DNA of 64,000 bases, taken from the NCBI GenBank assembly GCA_021018995.1, contig CM037588.1, forward strand, positions 138,629,725 through 138,693,724. The letters are read 5' to 3'. A program made the position numbers and the translations under genes. A model generated the notes under the pieces. The model saw nothing but the letters and a program-made list of their open reading frames with translations. It was not told where the DNA came from and did not search any database. Shown here in pieces: positions 1 through 11,235 of this stretch; within the stretch, counting starts at the first letter, position 1, and each line of letters begins with the position of its first letter. The DNA is from Chloranthus sessilifolius (taxonomy: Eukaryota > Streptophyta > Magnoliopsida > Chloranthales > Chloranthaceae).

Positions 1-380
1 TGATCGATCAATGATGGTGAGGTTAGTACTCACAAATTGGGTGATTGATCGATCAATAGAGGTATTGATCGATCAATGTTCAGGGTATTGATCGATCAAC
101 AAGGTTGGTTGATCGATCACAGTAAGCTATTGATCGATGAACATGGTATTGATCGATCAATAAGGAAGTCATTGATCGATCAACATAGTAGTGATCGATC
201 AATTAATGGACCATTGATCGATCAATAGAGAGTATTGATCGATCTATGAATCGGGCTAGGGCATAAAGATGCTTCATTGATCGATCAATAAAGGCATTGA
301 TCGATCAATCCGGAGGTCTTAAGTTAAAAATGGGTTTTCGAATGGTCATTTGCACTGAGCTTTGGAGTGATCGATCAAAG
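1..380. repeat. Palindrome array of element A, upstream of ORFX
   Basis: About 14 copies of the 12-bp perfect palindrome TTGATCGATCAA, or one-base variants, lie at irregular 15-45 bp spacing. The array directly precedes the 3' ORF that starts at 543. The same motif fills the LTR of this element (2895-3535) and both equivalent positions in element B. Spacers vary in length and sequence, so this is neither a satellite nor a CRISPR array. It looks like a cluster of binding sites; the binder is unknown. Confidence 0.9.
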
Positions 381-542
381 GCGACTTTGCACCGACCGTT
401 CAACCTCCTTCCCAACTGATTTTTTGGCCATCTAGCTCCTTCCTTCTGCGTGAATCGAGTGGTTTTCATACCATTTGTTTGGTAACACTCTCCTTTTCAT
501 TCATTTCGATTCTAGTTCTTGTATTTTTGCGAAAATTTGACC

Positions 543-1965
543 ATGGGGCCTCGCACGAAGAACCCTTCGCATAAGGTACCCATTTCTCAGGCTCGTACAC
601 CCGTACCACCCACCGATTCTAACCCCCAACCGTCCGTGCCACCTGTGGCATCAGTTTCAGACGTGGTACCACCCGTCCCAACCCCCGTCCTGACCCCGAT
701 AGAACACGAAGTCCCCAATCCATGGTGGACTTCTAAGTCTTTCCTCCCCGAGTACATGTTCACCTCGTCCCTTTACGAGGATCGGCCCGAAATGATTTGG
801 GCCAAGGGTTATATTCAACGTCTCGGGTTGAAACCCTTGTTAGAGCCATTCCACAATCACTACTGTCCCCGGATCGTGCGGCTCTTCTTTCAGAACCTAC
901 GTTGGGGTGATAGTTGACACCGACTCGTCACTACCATTGATGGGTTCGAGTACAAATTCAATCAATTTCATGTAGCGGCTGTATTACAGTGCCCGTCCGT
1001 TTACATTGAGACCACTGGTTTGGATGCCCCCTATGTAAAGGAGGTTCCTTTTACTGACGTGGTCACCAAAATGACCCAAGGTCAGCATGGGAAGGGGCAA
1101 TCCATCTCGTGGGCCCAATTGCCCGACAAATTGTGGATGCTTGATACTTATATCAAGTGTGCACTTAACCCGTTTTTGCACAAGTCCTCACGGACTAGTA
1201 CTGTGCAACAGGCCCTGTTTTCGACCTTTGAGAATCGTTGGTTCTCTATGGCTGATTTGGTCATAGATGGCATCATAAATGCCAATGACCTTATGTCCAA
1301 GAAGGTCAAATCTGGGGTTAAGAAACAAATTCCCTACACCCACCTCATCACCAAGATGGTGGAGCAATATGCCGCTTTACGCGAGGCATACATTATGGCT
1401 CCTAATGAGCCGCGCTTGGTCGACAACACCAAGGTCTTCTACCTGAAAGACTGAACCAAGAGATATAATTTATTGGTTCGACGGCTCCCCGAGGAGGAGG
1501 AGGGCGCAGCTGAGCCTGTCCCGCCTGCCGTCGCAGAGGGTGCGGCACCTGCCGAGCCTGCACATGGAGAGGGGGAGGCCCCACGTGATCCACCACCTCC
1601 GCCTGAGGTGTCTACCCGCCCTGCCCCCACTACACCCCGTAGACCACCCCGTCACACCCCATCACATCCCCCACCACCTTCCTCAGTCGACGTAGCATCC
1701 ATGCTTCGCGAGCTTGTGGAGGGTAACCGGCGCATTCACGAGCGTCTGGATGGTATGGAGGCATTCCAGCGACAGATACATCATCGTTTGGATTATCACG
1801 AGGGCATGCATGAGCTCGTCATGCAGCATTTGTACACCACGACATCCACACCTATGATTGCTCACGCACGTCAGCACGTCGTGGATCCTCGGGACTACCG
1901 CACGCCACCACCCTGTCCCAGCAGACCCACGCCTGACGAGGCCAGACCATCTGACGTCCCGGCAG
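543..1965 (+). pseudogene. ORFX-A: 3' ORF of a chromovirus-like element, putative plant transposon protein family
   Basis: One reading frame runs from ATG 543 (protein start MGPRTKN) to a splice donor at 1965/1966 and is interrupted by only two stops, TGA 915-917 and TGA 1452-1454. Copy B has CGG and TGG at those places. The parts in order are a basic and proline-rich N-terminus; a conserved globular core containing WAKGYIQ, RIVRLFFQNL, LPDKLWMLDTYIKC and QQALFSTFENRWF; a Glu/Pro-rich linker; and a coiled-coil-like segment around MLRELVEGNRRIHERLDGM. The core resembles the family annotated in plants as putative plant transposon protein, whose biochemical role is not established. No signal peptide or catalytic motif is visible. 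It sits between pol and the 3' LTR. The exon ends CGGCAG|GTAATT in phase 1, and a compatible acceptor lies in the LTR at 4319/4321. Confidence 0.75.
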
Positions 1966-2392
1966 GTAATTGCTTTACTCTTCTCTTTAATTTCGTTGAT
2001 TATTCTATATGTTTACTGTAATATATTTATTCTGCATTTCACTTCATGTTCTGTCAGTATACTTTCATTCCTGCTTGTCATACTTGTCTGTTACTTTTAT
2101 TCACTACAAACCCTACGCCCACCCTGACATTTTTGACGACGAAAATTCCTGAGGGGGGGATAATGTAACGACCCTAAAATTCTGAACAAGAACCTGAAAT
2201 TCTAGCACGAAAATTGAGACAATTTTTAAAATTTAATAATCAATATTGGTTGAGATAAAGATAACCCATAGTTAGTTGAATTCACATGTGAATTCTCGTT
2301 TCAATCTAAGTCGTTTAGGATGTTGATACAACACATTGTGCCGTAGCGACCGTGTTCACGCTTCACGCTGGAGTCGAACTTAGGATTAAAAT

Positions 2393-2429
2393 GAAATATC
2401 AGAGATATTTCATTTTGATAGCTTATAAG
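2393..2429 (+). promoter_or_regulatory. Probable LTR core promoter: near-palindrome plus TATA
   Basis: A near-palindrome GAAATATC-AGA-GATATTTC (2393-2411) lies 12 bp upstream of TATAAG (2424-2429). The same pair occurs in the LTRs of element B, and on the minus strand in C and E with related AAATATCATGATATTT or AAATATCAAGATATTT palindromes. If TATAAG is the TATA box, the palindrome array and the splice-acceptor box lie downstream in transcribed R/U5. Transcription itself is not shown. Confidence 0.5.
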
Positions 2430-2894
2430 GGAAGGAAGAGACCTGGAGAGGTCCCCTTTCTTCTCCTTCCTCTTGTTTTTGAGCTCGAACTCTATAGCTA
2501 AGTTGAAAGTTGAACGAGTTCTTCAACGGAACAAGGTTAAAGATGCGAAGATCGTGCGCCAGTGTGAATTAGGGTAAGTTGAGTTCAATAAAACGAACTC
2601 AAGAGTAGTCCAAGTGTGTGTAAGACCTACGCGTGTTGCATCGGAGTCGATACGTTACGTATCGGAGTCATACCGGCAATACAGCCTGAGTTTCGGATCC
2701 AAAACCCCCTTCCGAATCGTTTTGCCTGAACCCGAAAGGGCCCAAATAAAGGTATGCCTGTGTAACTAAAATGGGCAAAATTGAAGCCCTTGTTCTTGTA
2801 TTAGTGTGTGTATCAATGGTTGTTGGAAACCATAAATGAAAAAGGGTGAAATTAGGTCAAGAAAGTGACCTCCATTAATGACAGAGGTGCTATC

Positions 2895-3535
2895 ATTATT
2901 GATCGATCAATGCTAGATTGATCGATCAATGAGATGTGTTGATCGATCAATGAAGGCATTGATCGATCAATTTGTATAGGACAAATAAGGGAACATAACA
3001 CTAAAGATTTCTGGAAATTCAATGCTCGAAGGGCATTGATCGATCAATTAGTGAATTGATCGATCAATCCTGAGTATTGATCGATCACAAAGAGTGTGAT
3101 CGATCAATGACTGGTATTGATCGATTGATGAAGGCATTGATCGATCACTTGTGTGTAGTGATCAATCAATGCCATACAAGTGATCGATCAATGAAGGCAT
3201 TGATCGATCAATCTGTATAAACTATAAATGTGAACAGAAGGTGGGAAATTTGAAAATTTAAGCTATTGATCGATCAATGAAGACATTGATCGATCAACAG
3301 GACACATTGATCGATCAACCAAGCTGGTGATCGATCAATTTGGCTATGCCAAAGTGTGAAGAAATGGGAGTTATTGATCGATCAATGAAGGGTGTTGATC
3401 GATCAATAAAGGTCATTGATCGATCAACTACCTCTCTTACTTGTGAGAAAGTTTAGGTTATTGATCGATCAATGAAGACACTGATCGATCAACAAGGAGG
3501 ATTGATCGATCAATAAGGGTGTTGATCGATCAATC
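2895..3535. repeat. Palindrome array in LTR A
   Basis: About 24 copies of TTGATCGATCAA and near variants with variable spacers. It is the same motif as the array upstream of ORFX-A (1-380) and the arrays of element B. It lies about 470 bp downstream of the putative TATA box, so it is probably transcribed. Confidence 0.9.
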
Positions 3536-4275
3536 ACCCCTATTTTTGTCCTGTTTTGGTTATGTGAATTGAATGCTACTGGACATTGTACCAGTTGACT
3601 TTCTGACCTGCCTGACAGTTAGTATACAATATTTATGGTCTAGGATCGAACCATGACGCTTTAAAAAGCTTTGGAATTGGTTAGAAAGAGACTGATCTGA
3701 GGTAGGGGAATTCAATTGAAATTGCATTTATTCTTGATCTCATGGATTCCAAATGTTCTACATATAACTGCATAGTCTGATTTTACTTTCAGTCATGTTT
3801 TAGCATTGTGGTAACTCTGTTATGTATTTAACTTCTGCTATCTGACACCTGTCGTCTATCATCTGAATTCTGTTAAAGTATAATATGTCTGCATGTGATT
3901 TGAGATTTATTAATCTGACGAATCTCATCGACTCGGTGGTATATCCGTGTCTGGCACACTCGTGCATCTGCTTAGAATCTTCGGCACAATTGCACTCCAT
4001 AGTTGAGGCATTGTTGCATTTCCTGAAATTGTTCATGTGAACGACGATGATTAGGATTACCCATCGGACCAAATCTAGCTACCACGTGCTATACTCATGG
4101 GAGTTATTTAAGTTTATTATTCTAAGTCATTAAACATTATATGCATTACATTCCGTAAATTCCGATACGAATTGCCTGCTTTGATAAATTCTACATTTCT
4201 GAAATATCTGTTTACATCTGTTCAATTTTGACCATGTTTTACAATTAAGATGTAATTTGAACTGAAATTCTTCTA

Positions 4276-4434
4276 CTGAGCTTAGATGGTTAGCTCACCC
4301 TGTTTTCATCAACATTTTAGGTTCGAAGGCTTTGAGTTCCTGGCACCGAGAGTGACCCTCACTATCAGCCTGATCTAGAGGCTGAGACAGAGGACGAGGA
4401 GACGGACGTCCAGGCGGACGACTTTTACCCTTAG
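4276..4434 (+). promoter_or_regulatory. Conserved splice-acceptor-like box and acidic terminal frame in LTR A
   Basis: The box reads GAGCTTAGATGG then TTAGCTCACC and ends TTTTAG|GTTC at 4320/4321. It matches boxes in LTRs C, D, E and F. Downstream, a frame ending at TAG 4432-4434 encodes an acidic tail with the pieces TESDPHYQP and ADDFYP before the stop. Related pieces (ESDP, YIP, EEFFP, EDFF) follow the box in the other families. In this copy the acidic frame is phase 0 relative to the AG and has an early TGA, so it is probably decayed. Confidence 0.5.
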
Positions 4435-4612
4435 TCTGGGTATACTATTCTGATGTTTTGTTGGGATTTGTATAACCTTTGGATTATTGTGTGCCTGGTG
4501 GCCACTTTTGTGTTTATTTTGTAGATATTTTCTTTTTTGTATTACTATGCATTCTATTGGAACCATTGTTTTGGGTGATGGATGTCCATCACCAGTGGTT
4601 CTTCTTGGTTCC

Positions 4613-5430
4613 TGTAACGACCTAAAAATTCTGAATAATAAACTAACTGTTTCAATCTACGTGCCTGGCACAGAAATCGAGACCAATTTAAAAATTTATA
4701 ATTAATATTGGCTGATATAGGGTTGCACCATAGTGAGATGAGTTCGCACGCATATTTTTGCTTAAGTCTAAGTTGTGTGACATGTCAACGTAGCACGTTA
4801 CGCTGTAGCGACATGTGCGCGCTTAACATCGGAACAAAGCTTAGGAATGAACTGAAATATCAAAGATATTTCAGGTCATTAGCTTATAAGAGAAGGAATG
4901 GGACCTGGGAGTACATTTTCCTTCTTCTTCTTCTTCCTATTCTGTAAACCCTAGGTTTCTTTGTTGAGGGTTTTGTTGGTCCTTGAAGAACCACGAGCCG
5001 AGAACACTTAGGTTAGTGTTTATGTGACCTTGGGCTGTGAGAAATCGATGTTAGTACGTCATCTCTGATTTGGCAAGAAGGTGTGCCCTCGCTACGCGTC
5101 AAAGCGAAGCCGCTAACTGCCAGTTCCGAGTCAAGGGGGTGACAAATCCCAAGTTCCAGATCCGAAACCCTCTTTCGGATCAATTTGCCGAAACCCCTAA
5201 AGGGCCCAACTAAAGGTGAGTTTGTGCGTTTAAATTGGGCAAATGAGAGCCCTTATGTATGTGTGTGTGTGTATTAATGGTTGCAAGAAACCATTAGTGA
5301 AGATGGGTCAAAAATAGGGAAGTAGATGACTTCCATTAATGACAGAGTTTCTGTCATTATTGATCGATCAATACTTGGGTGATCGATCAATGAAGGCCAT
5401 TGATCGATCAATCTATATAGGACGAATAAG
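4613..5430 (+). mobile_element. 5' LTR of element B, 3' part deleted
   Basis: It starts TGTAACGACC and is nearly identical to the 3' LTR at 11236. It includes the near-palindrome GAAATATC-AAA-GATATTTC (4854-4872) and TATAAG (4885-4890). Similarity ends near 5430, after three palindrome copies. The rest of the LTR, the primer-binding site and all of gag are missing; the sequence passes within about 45 bp into the protease coding region. No target-site duplication is visible at 4612/4613. Confidence 0.8.
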
Positions 5431-5462
5431 TTAGCTGAAATTATATACGAGTTGTGACATTT

Positions 5463-8400
5463 GCTTCCATAGAGCTCGAGTCTTGATAGACCCAGGCTCT
5501 ACGCATTCATTTGTAAGGCCTCAATTTACAACAGAATTGAGTGCCACTCCAGAACAGCTAGATTTCATTTTGACAGTGTCCATTCCTACGGGTAGTGCAG
5601 TGAATGCACTCACTGTGTGTAAATCGGTGATAGTGTCAGTAGATGATCACGAGACACTGGCTGACTTAATTCTGTTAGATATGAAGGGATTCGACATCAT
5701 TCTGGGAATGGACTGGCTATCCGCTTACCACGCGAGCGTTGATTGTCTTCGAAAGATAATGGTTTTTTGCCCTCCAAAGGAGCGATCTTTCAGATTCTTC
5801 AGGGTAAAGTCTAAGATAGCTCTGTTGATATCTGCTATTCGGGCTGAGAAGATGATGAAGAGTGGATGCAGTGGATATATGGCCTTTCTACAAGAGCAAC
5901 GAGAAGAGATGAATGGGATATCCGATATTCACGTTGCATGCGAGTATCCTGATGTGTTCCTTGAGGATTTGCCAGGACTACCACCAGCTCGAGAGATTGA
6001 GTTTACAATCAATCTGGTTCTAGGCATTGAACCAGTATCTAAGGCTCCTTATCGGATGGCTCTAACAGAATTACAAGAGTTGAAGGAGTAACTGCAGGAA
6101 CTGCTTGACAAAGGGTTCATCCGATCGAGTGTGTCTCCTTGGGGAGCACCCGTGTTGTTTGTCAGAAAGAAGGATGGCTCAATGTGTCTGTGCATCGACT
6201 ATCGGCAGTTGAACAAGTTGACGATTAAGAATCGTTACCCACTCCCTATGATCGATGATCTGTTTGATCAGTTACAAGGAGCGAGGTTCTTTACGAAGAT
6301 TGACTTGAGATCAGGTTACCATCAGCTACGAGTCAAAGCAGAAGATATTGAGAAGACGACGTTCAGAACCAGATATGGGCACTATGAATTCTTGGTTATG
6401 CCATTTGGATTGACGAACGCACCTGCGTCTTTCATGGCCTTAATGAACTGAGTGTTCAAACCACACTTGGTTAAGTCTATGGTTGTCTTTGTAGATGACA
6501 TCCTTGTCTATTCCAAGACAAAGGAAGAACATGAAGAACATCTACACATAGCTTTACAGACCCTCAGAGAGCACAAATTGTGTGCAAAGCTCAGTAAGTG
6601 TGAGTTTTGGCTTGACCAAGTGAGTTTCTTGCGTCATATTGTTTCTGTAAAAGGTATAACAGTCGATCCGACAAAGATAGAAGCGATCATGAACTGAGAA
6701 CAACCTAGAATAGTAACTAAGGTCCGTAGTTTCCTTGGTTTGGCAGGATACTACAAGCGATTTGTAGAGGGGTTCTCCAAGCTCTCGAGTCCACTTACTC
6801 AGCTTACTAAGAAAAATGCTAGGTTTGATTGGACTGATCAGTGTGAGAAGAGTTTTCAGGAACTGAAGACGCGTCTGACTACAGCACCAGTATTGGCTAT
6901 ACCTTCTGGTAGAGGAGGTTTCGCTATCTACAGTGATGCATCATATAGTGGTTTGGGTTGTGTCCTCAACCAGCACAAGAAGGTTATTGCGTATGACTCT
7001 AGACAGCTTAAGGAACATGAGAGAAATTACTCGACTCATGATCTGCAGTTAGCGGCGGTGATCTTTTCTTTGAAGATTTGGAGGCACTACTTATACGGTG
7101 AGACATTTGATATCTACACCGACCACAAAAGCCTTAAGTATCTGTTTACCCAGAAGGATTTGAACATGCGACAGCACAGATGGATGGAGTTCTTGAAAGA
7201 TTACGATTGTTCCATCTAGTATCACCCTGGGAAGGCCAATGTTGTGGTAGATGCTTTGAGTAGGAATTCTTTAGCACAGCTGACACATCTTATCACCAGA
7301 GTACAGCGGTGGCATCTACTTGAGGACCTGGCCTTGTGCGGTACACTGATTGATGTCAAAGGTTCAGGGGCATTGATGGCTACTATTGTGATATGACCCA
7401 CGTTGTTTGATAACGTGCGTAAGCTCCAGATGATTGACGATGAACTTATGGCCATTAGAAAGGATGTGATCAACGGGATCTGACCCGATTTCTCCATCAA
7501 GGATGATGGTACATTACTATTTAGAGATCGGATGTGCATACCTGATATGAAAGATCTTAAAGATACAATTTTGGAGGAAGCGCACAAGTCTACGTATGCT
7601 ATACATCCTGGAGTACCAAGATGTACCAAGATCTCAAGCGAAGTTTTTGGTGGAGATGATTGAAGAAAGATGTTGCAGATTATGTTTCTCGATGTCTGGT
7701 CTGCCAGTAGGTGAAAGTAGACCATCGAAATCCGGCAAGTTTATTACAACCATTGCCAATACTAGAGTGGAAATGGGAAGCCATTTCTATGGATTTTGTT
7801 TTGGGATTACCAAGCACATTGAGGAAGAACAATGCCATCTGGGTTATTGTAGATCGACTGACGAAATCTACATATTTTCTGCCGTATCGGATTACATATA
7901 CAGCCAATAAGCTAGCAGAGCTGTACATGAAGGAGATAATTCGGTTACATGGCATACCAGTCAGCATCGTATGTGATAGAGATCCGCTCTATACGTCGCA
8001 ATTCTGGTGATGATTTCAAGAAGGCATGGGGTCTAAATTGGAGTTCAGCTCAGCGTTTCATCCTCAGACTGATGGGCAGACTGAGAGAGTGAACCAGATC
8101 ATAAAGGATATGTTACGTGCATGTATGTTGGACTTTCATGGTTCATGGGATCAACATTTGCCTCTGATTGAGTTCACTTACAATAACAGCTATCAGTCGA
8201 GTATTGGGATGGCGCCTTATGAGGCCTTGTATGGACGTCGATGTAGATCTCCATTGAATTGGAAAGAAGTCGGCGAGAAGCTTGTTTTGAGACCTGAGAT
8301 CGTGGACAGTACCACCGAGACGGTTCGATTAATCCACGAAAGATTGAGGGTTGCTCAAAGTTGCCAAAAGAGCTATGCCGATCTCCATCGAACACACATC

Positions 8401-8907
8401 GAGTTTCAGGTATACTCCGATGCATTTAGGAAGCTTATAATTCCATAGTTCAATTGATTTGCTATAGAATTAACACTAGTTTTTCAAGTTGGAGACAAGG
8501 TCTTTGTGAAGATCTCGCCAACCAAGGGCGTGATGCACTTTGGAAAACGCGAGAAGATGAGTCCTCGATATATCGGTCCATTTGAGGTACTCGAAAGGGT
8601 TGGTGAAGTCGCGTATCGGATTGCCTTGCCACCGCAGTTGGCAAACATGCATAATGTTTTCCATGTGTCTATGCTACGACGCTACGTGCGCGATCTGACT
8701 AACGTCTTGGATTTCCAACCGATTAAGTTACAAAAGGATTTGACGGTCATTGAAGAACCAATCGCGATTTTGGATCATCGAGATCAAGTTTTGCAAGCCA
8801 AGCTGATTCCATTGGTGCTTGTCAAGTGGAGAAATCATTCGGATTCGGAAGCTACTTGGGAACACACAACTAAAATCCGCGAGCAGTATCCACATTTGTT
8901 TACTTGA
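5463..8907 (+). pseudogene. pol: Element B pol: protease-RT-RNase H-integrase-chromodomain, degenerate
   Basis: This is a Ty3/gypsy polyprotein of chromovirus type that would replicate and integrate the element. Order: aspartic protease with DPGSTHSF (from 5483) and ILGMDWL; reverse transcriptase with [22 protein letters not shown] and the FVDD catalytic motif near 6490; RNase H with [12 protein letters not shown] and [11 protein letters not shown] (about 6920-7160); integrase with a damaged HHCC region, VIVDRLTKS and FHPQTDGQTERVNQ; a GPF module (RYIGPFEVL); and a C-terminal chromodomain-like WRNHSDSEATWE. Stops occur at 6089, 6449, 6695, 7217, near 7394, near 7483 and at 8008. There is one frameshift near 7612. 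A 78-bp insertion-like block (8410-8487) separates the integrase core from the GPF module. Gag is missing, so the copy is non-autonomous. Confidence 0.9.
8410..8487 (+). other. Non-coding interruption between integrase core and GPF module (possible intron remnant)
   Basis: After codons for EFQ the sequence reads CAG|GTATACTCC and runs 78 bp with two in-frame stops before VGDKVFV resumes. Elements C and E have donor-like sequence at exactly the same codon (CAG|GTAAGT and CAG|GTGAGC). Element F has no interruption there. The nearest AG, in TTTTTCAAG, would leave the protein one base out of frame, so an intron is suggested but not proven. Confidence 0.4.
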
Positions 8908-9069
8908 CGTCAAAGGTACTTTCACGGATCGATTTATGTTCATAATTGTACGTATATGCATGATTTACCTAGGTACTGTCTGTAGCTTAAAATGTACCTT
9001 TATTGTTATGAATACCTTAGATCCGCATTGTCAAATTAAAAAGAATAAAAATAAAGAGGTTGGTTTCTG

Positions 9070-9445
9070 GTGTAATTGATCGATCAATAGGAGTTATTGA
9101 TCGATCACCATGGTTGATTCATCGATCAATGAGGTCATTGATCGATCAACAATGTCTGACTAAGGGTTAGAGATCGATTGATTGATCGATCAATTTGTGT
9201 ATTGATCGATCAATGTAAAGAGTGTTGATCGATCAACATGGTAGTGATCGATCAACAATGAAGTCATTGATCGATCAACAGGGTAGTGATCGATCAATTA
9301 AGGGAACATTGATCGATCAATAGAGGGTATTGATCGATCTCTGAATCGGGCTAGGCCATAAAGATGCTTCATTGATCGATCAATTCTGGGGTTTAAGTTA
9401 AGGTTTGGGGTTTTCCAACGGTCATTTGCACCAAGCTTGTGAGTG
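9070..9445. repeat. Palindrome array of element B, upstream of ORFX
   Basis: About 15 copies of TTGATCGATCAA or close variants lie between the end of pol (8907) and the ORFX start (9618). The position and motif match those of element A. The stretch 8908-9069 and the 170 bp after the array hold nothing else I recognise. Confidence 0.9.
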
Positions 9446-9617
9446 ATCGATCAAGGGCTCTTTGCAACCGACTGTTCGACCATCCATTCGCCATCTTTTT
9501 CAGCTATCCGACTTCCTTCTTACGTGTCTTTTGCTTTGATTTTGCTCGGCCGAATCGGTAAAACCTTTCATTTCTCTGTCTATTGAATTTTTTCTCAATC
9601 TTTTGCAAATTTTGACC

Positions 9618-11040
9618 ATGGGGCCGCGAACGAAGAACGCTTCGCGAAAGATCCCGACATCCCGAGCTCGTACACCCGTATCGCCCTCTGTTTTCGTTCC
9701 CCAACCAACCGTGCCACCCGTGGCATCGGTTTCGAACGTGGTACCACCTGTTCCACACCCCGTCCCGGCCCAAATCGAACGTGAAGTCCCCAAACCTTGG
9801 TGGGCTTCCAAAACTTTTCTACTCGAATACGTCTTTACTTCCTCGCTTTACGAGGACCGACCTGAAATGACTTGGGCCAAGGGTTATATTCAAAAGCTCG
9901 GGTTGAAGCCCTTGCTTGAACCATTCCATGACCATTATTGTCCCCGTATTGTGAGACTCTTTTTCCAAAACCTACGATGGGGTGATAGTCGGCATCGACT
10001 CGTCACGACCATCGATGGGTTCGAATACAAATTCAACCATTTTCACGTGGCGGTGGCACTTCAATGCCTGTCCGCTTACATTGAGAGCGCGGGTTTGGAT
10101 GCCCCGTATGTCAAGGAAGTCCCCTTCACTGACGTGGTCACCAAAATGACCCAAGGTCAGCATGGGAAGGGCCAATCCATTTCTCGAGCCCAATTACCCG
10201 ATAAATTGGGGATGCTTGATACATACATCAAGTGTGCACTTAACCCATTTTTGCACAAGTCCTCGCGGACTGGTGTGGTGTAACAGGCACTATTTTCGGC
10301 CTTTGAGAACCGTTGGTTCTCTATGGCCAACTTGGTCATAGATGGCATCATAAATGCCAATGACCTTATGTCGGAGAAGGTCAAATCTGGGGTTAAGAAA
10401 CAAATCCCCTACGCCCGCCTCATCACCAAGGTGGTAGAGCAATATGCCGCTCTACGCGAGGCATATATCTTGGCTCCTAACAAGCCACGCTTGGTCGATA
10501 ATACCAAAGTCTTTTACCTAAAAGACTGGACCAAGAGTTACAATTTCTTGGTTCGACGGCTCCCGGAGGAGGAGGAGAGCGCAGCTGAGCCCGTTTCGCT
10601 TGCCGTCGCCGAGGGTGCGGCACCTACCCAGCCTGCACTTGGAGAGAGGGAGGCCCCACGTGATCCACCACCTCTGCCTGAGGTGTCTACACCACCTGCC
10701 CCCACTACACCCCGCCGACCGCCCCGTCACACCCCATCACATCCCCCACCACCTTCCTCAGTCGACGTCGCAGCGATGCTTCGTGAGCTTGTAGAGGGTA
10801 ACCAGCGTATACAAAAGCGGTTGGATGGCATGGAGGCATTCCAAAGACAGATCCATCATTGTCTGGATTATCACGAGGGCATGCATGAGCTCGTCATGCA
10901 GCACTTATACGCCACGACGTCCACGCCGATGATCGCCCACGCTCGTCAGCACATGGTGGACCCTCGTGACTACCGCACACCACCACCTCGTCCTAGCAGA
11001 CCCACTCCTGACGAGGTCGGACCATCTGATGTCCCGGCAG
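9618..11040 (+). pseudogene. ORFX-B: best preserved plus-strand 3' ORF, putative plant transposon protein family
   Basis: The frame from ATG 9618 is open to the splice donor at 11040/11041 except for a single stop, TAA 10281-10283, where copy A has CAA. It encodes about 474 residues: basic N-terminus MGPRTKNASRK; a core with KPWWASKTF, RIVRLFFQNL and MLDTYIKCALNPF; then QQALFSAFENRWFS and IPYARLITKVVEQY; an acidic-proline linker; and a coiled coil (MLRELVEGNQRIQKRLDGM). It lies downstream of pol and 200 bp before the 3' LTR, the env position, yet has no signal peptide. The exon ends CGGCAG|GTAATT in phase 1. The acceptor box it would need is deleted from this LTR. Family assignment is by resemblance; function is unknown. 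Confidence 0.8.
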
Positions 11041-11235
11041 GTAATTTCTTGACTCTTCTCATAAATTTTGTTGATAATTTTATATGTTTATTCAATCTAT
11101 TTATTTACATTTCAATTCATGATCTGTCTATATATAGTTCATTCCTGCTCGACGTAGTACTGTTACTTTTCGTCACTGTAATAACTATGACCACCCTGAC
11201 ATTTTTGAGGATGAAAATCCCTAAGGGGGGGATAA

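Larger units (their letters stand above)
2164..4612 (+). mobile_element. 3' LTR of element A, truncated
   Basis: The LTR starts TGTAACGACC directly after a polypurine tract (GAGGGGGGGATAA, 2151-2163). It is homologous to the LTR of element B but clearly diverged. It carries a TATA region near 2424, a palindrome array (2895-3535), an ATATCCGTG motif near 3942, a conserved splice-acceptor-like box (4276-4320), a short acidic frame (4321-4434) and an imperfect stem (GGTGATGG...CCATCACC, about 4574-4593). It stops abruptly at 4612, where the 5' LTR of element B begins, so its terminal CA is missing. Confidence 0.8.

Noticed and set aside
1-380. CRISPR-like repeat array
   Set aside because: Repeats are 12-bp palindromes with irregular spacing, the DNA is clearly plant nuclear, and there are no cas genes.
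4708-4947. 79-residue open frame repeated at 11331-11570
   Set aside because: It lies at the same place in both LTRs of element B, over the promoter region; presence in both copies follows from LTR duplication, and it is not conserved in LTR A.
7222-7967. Open frames on the strand opposite element B pol
   Set aside because: They are shadows of the pol coding sequence on the other strand.
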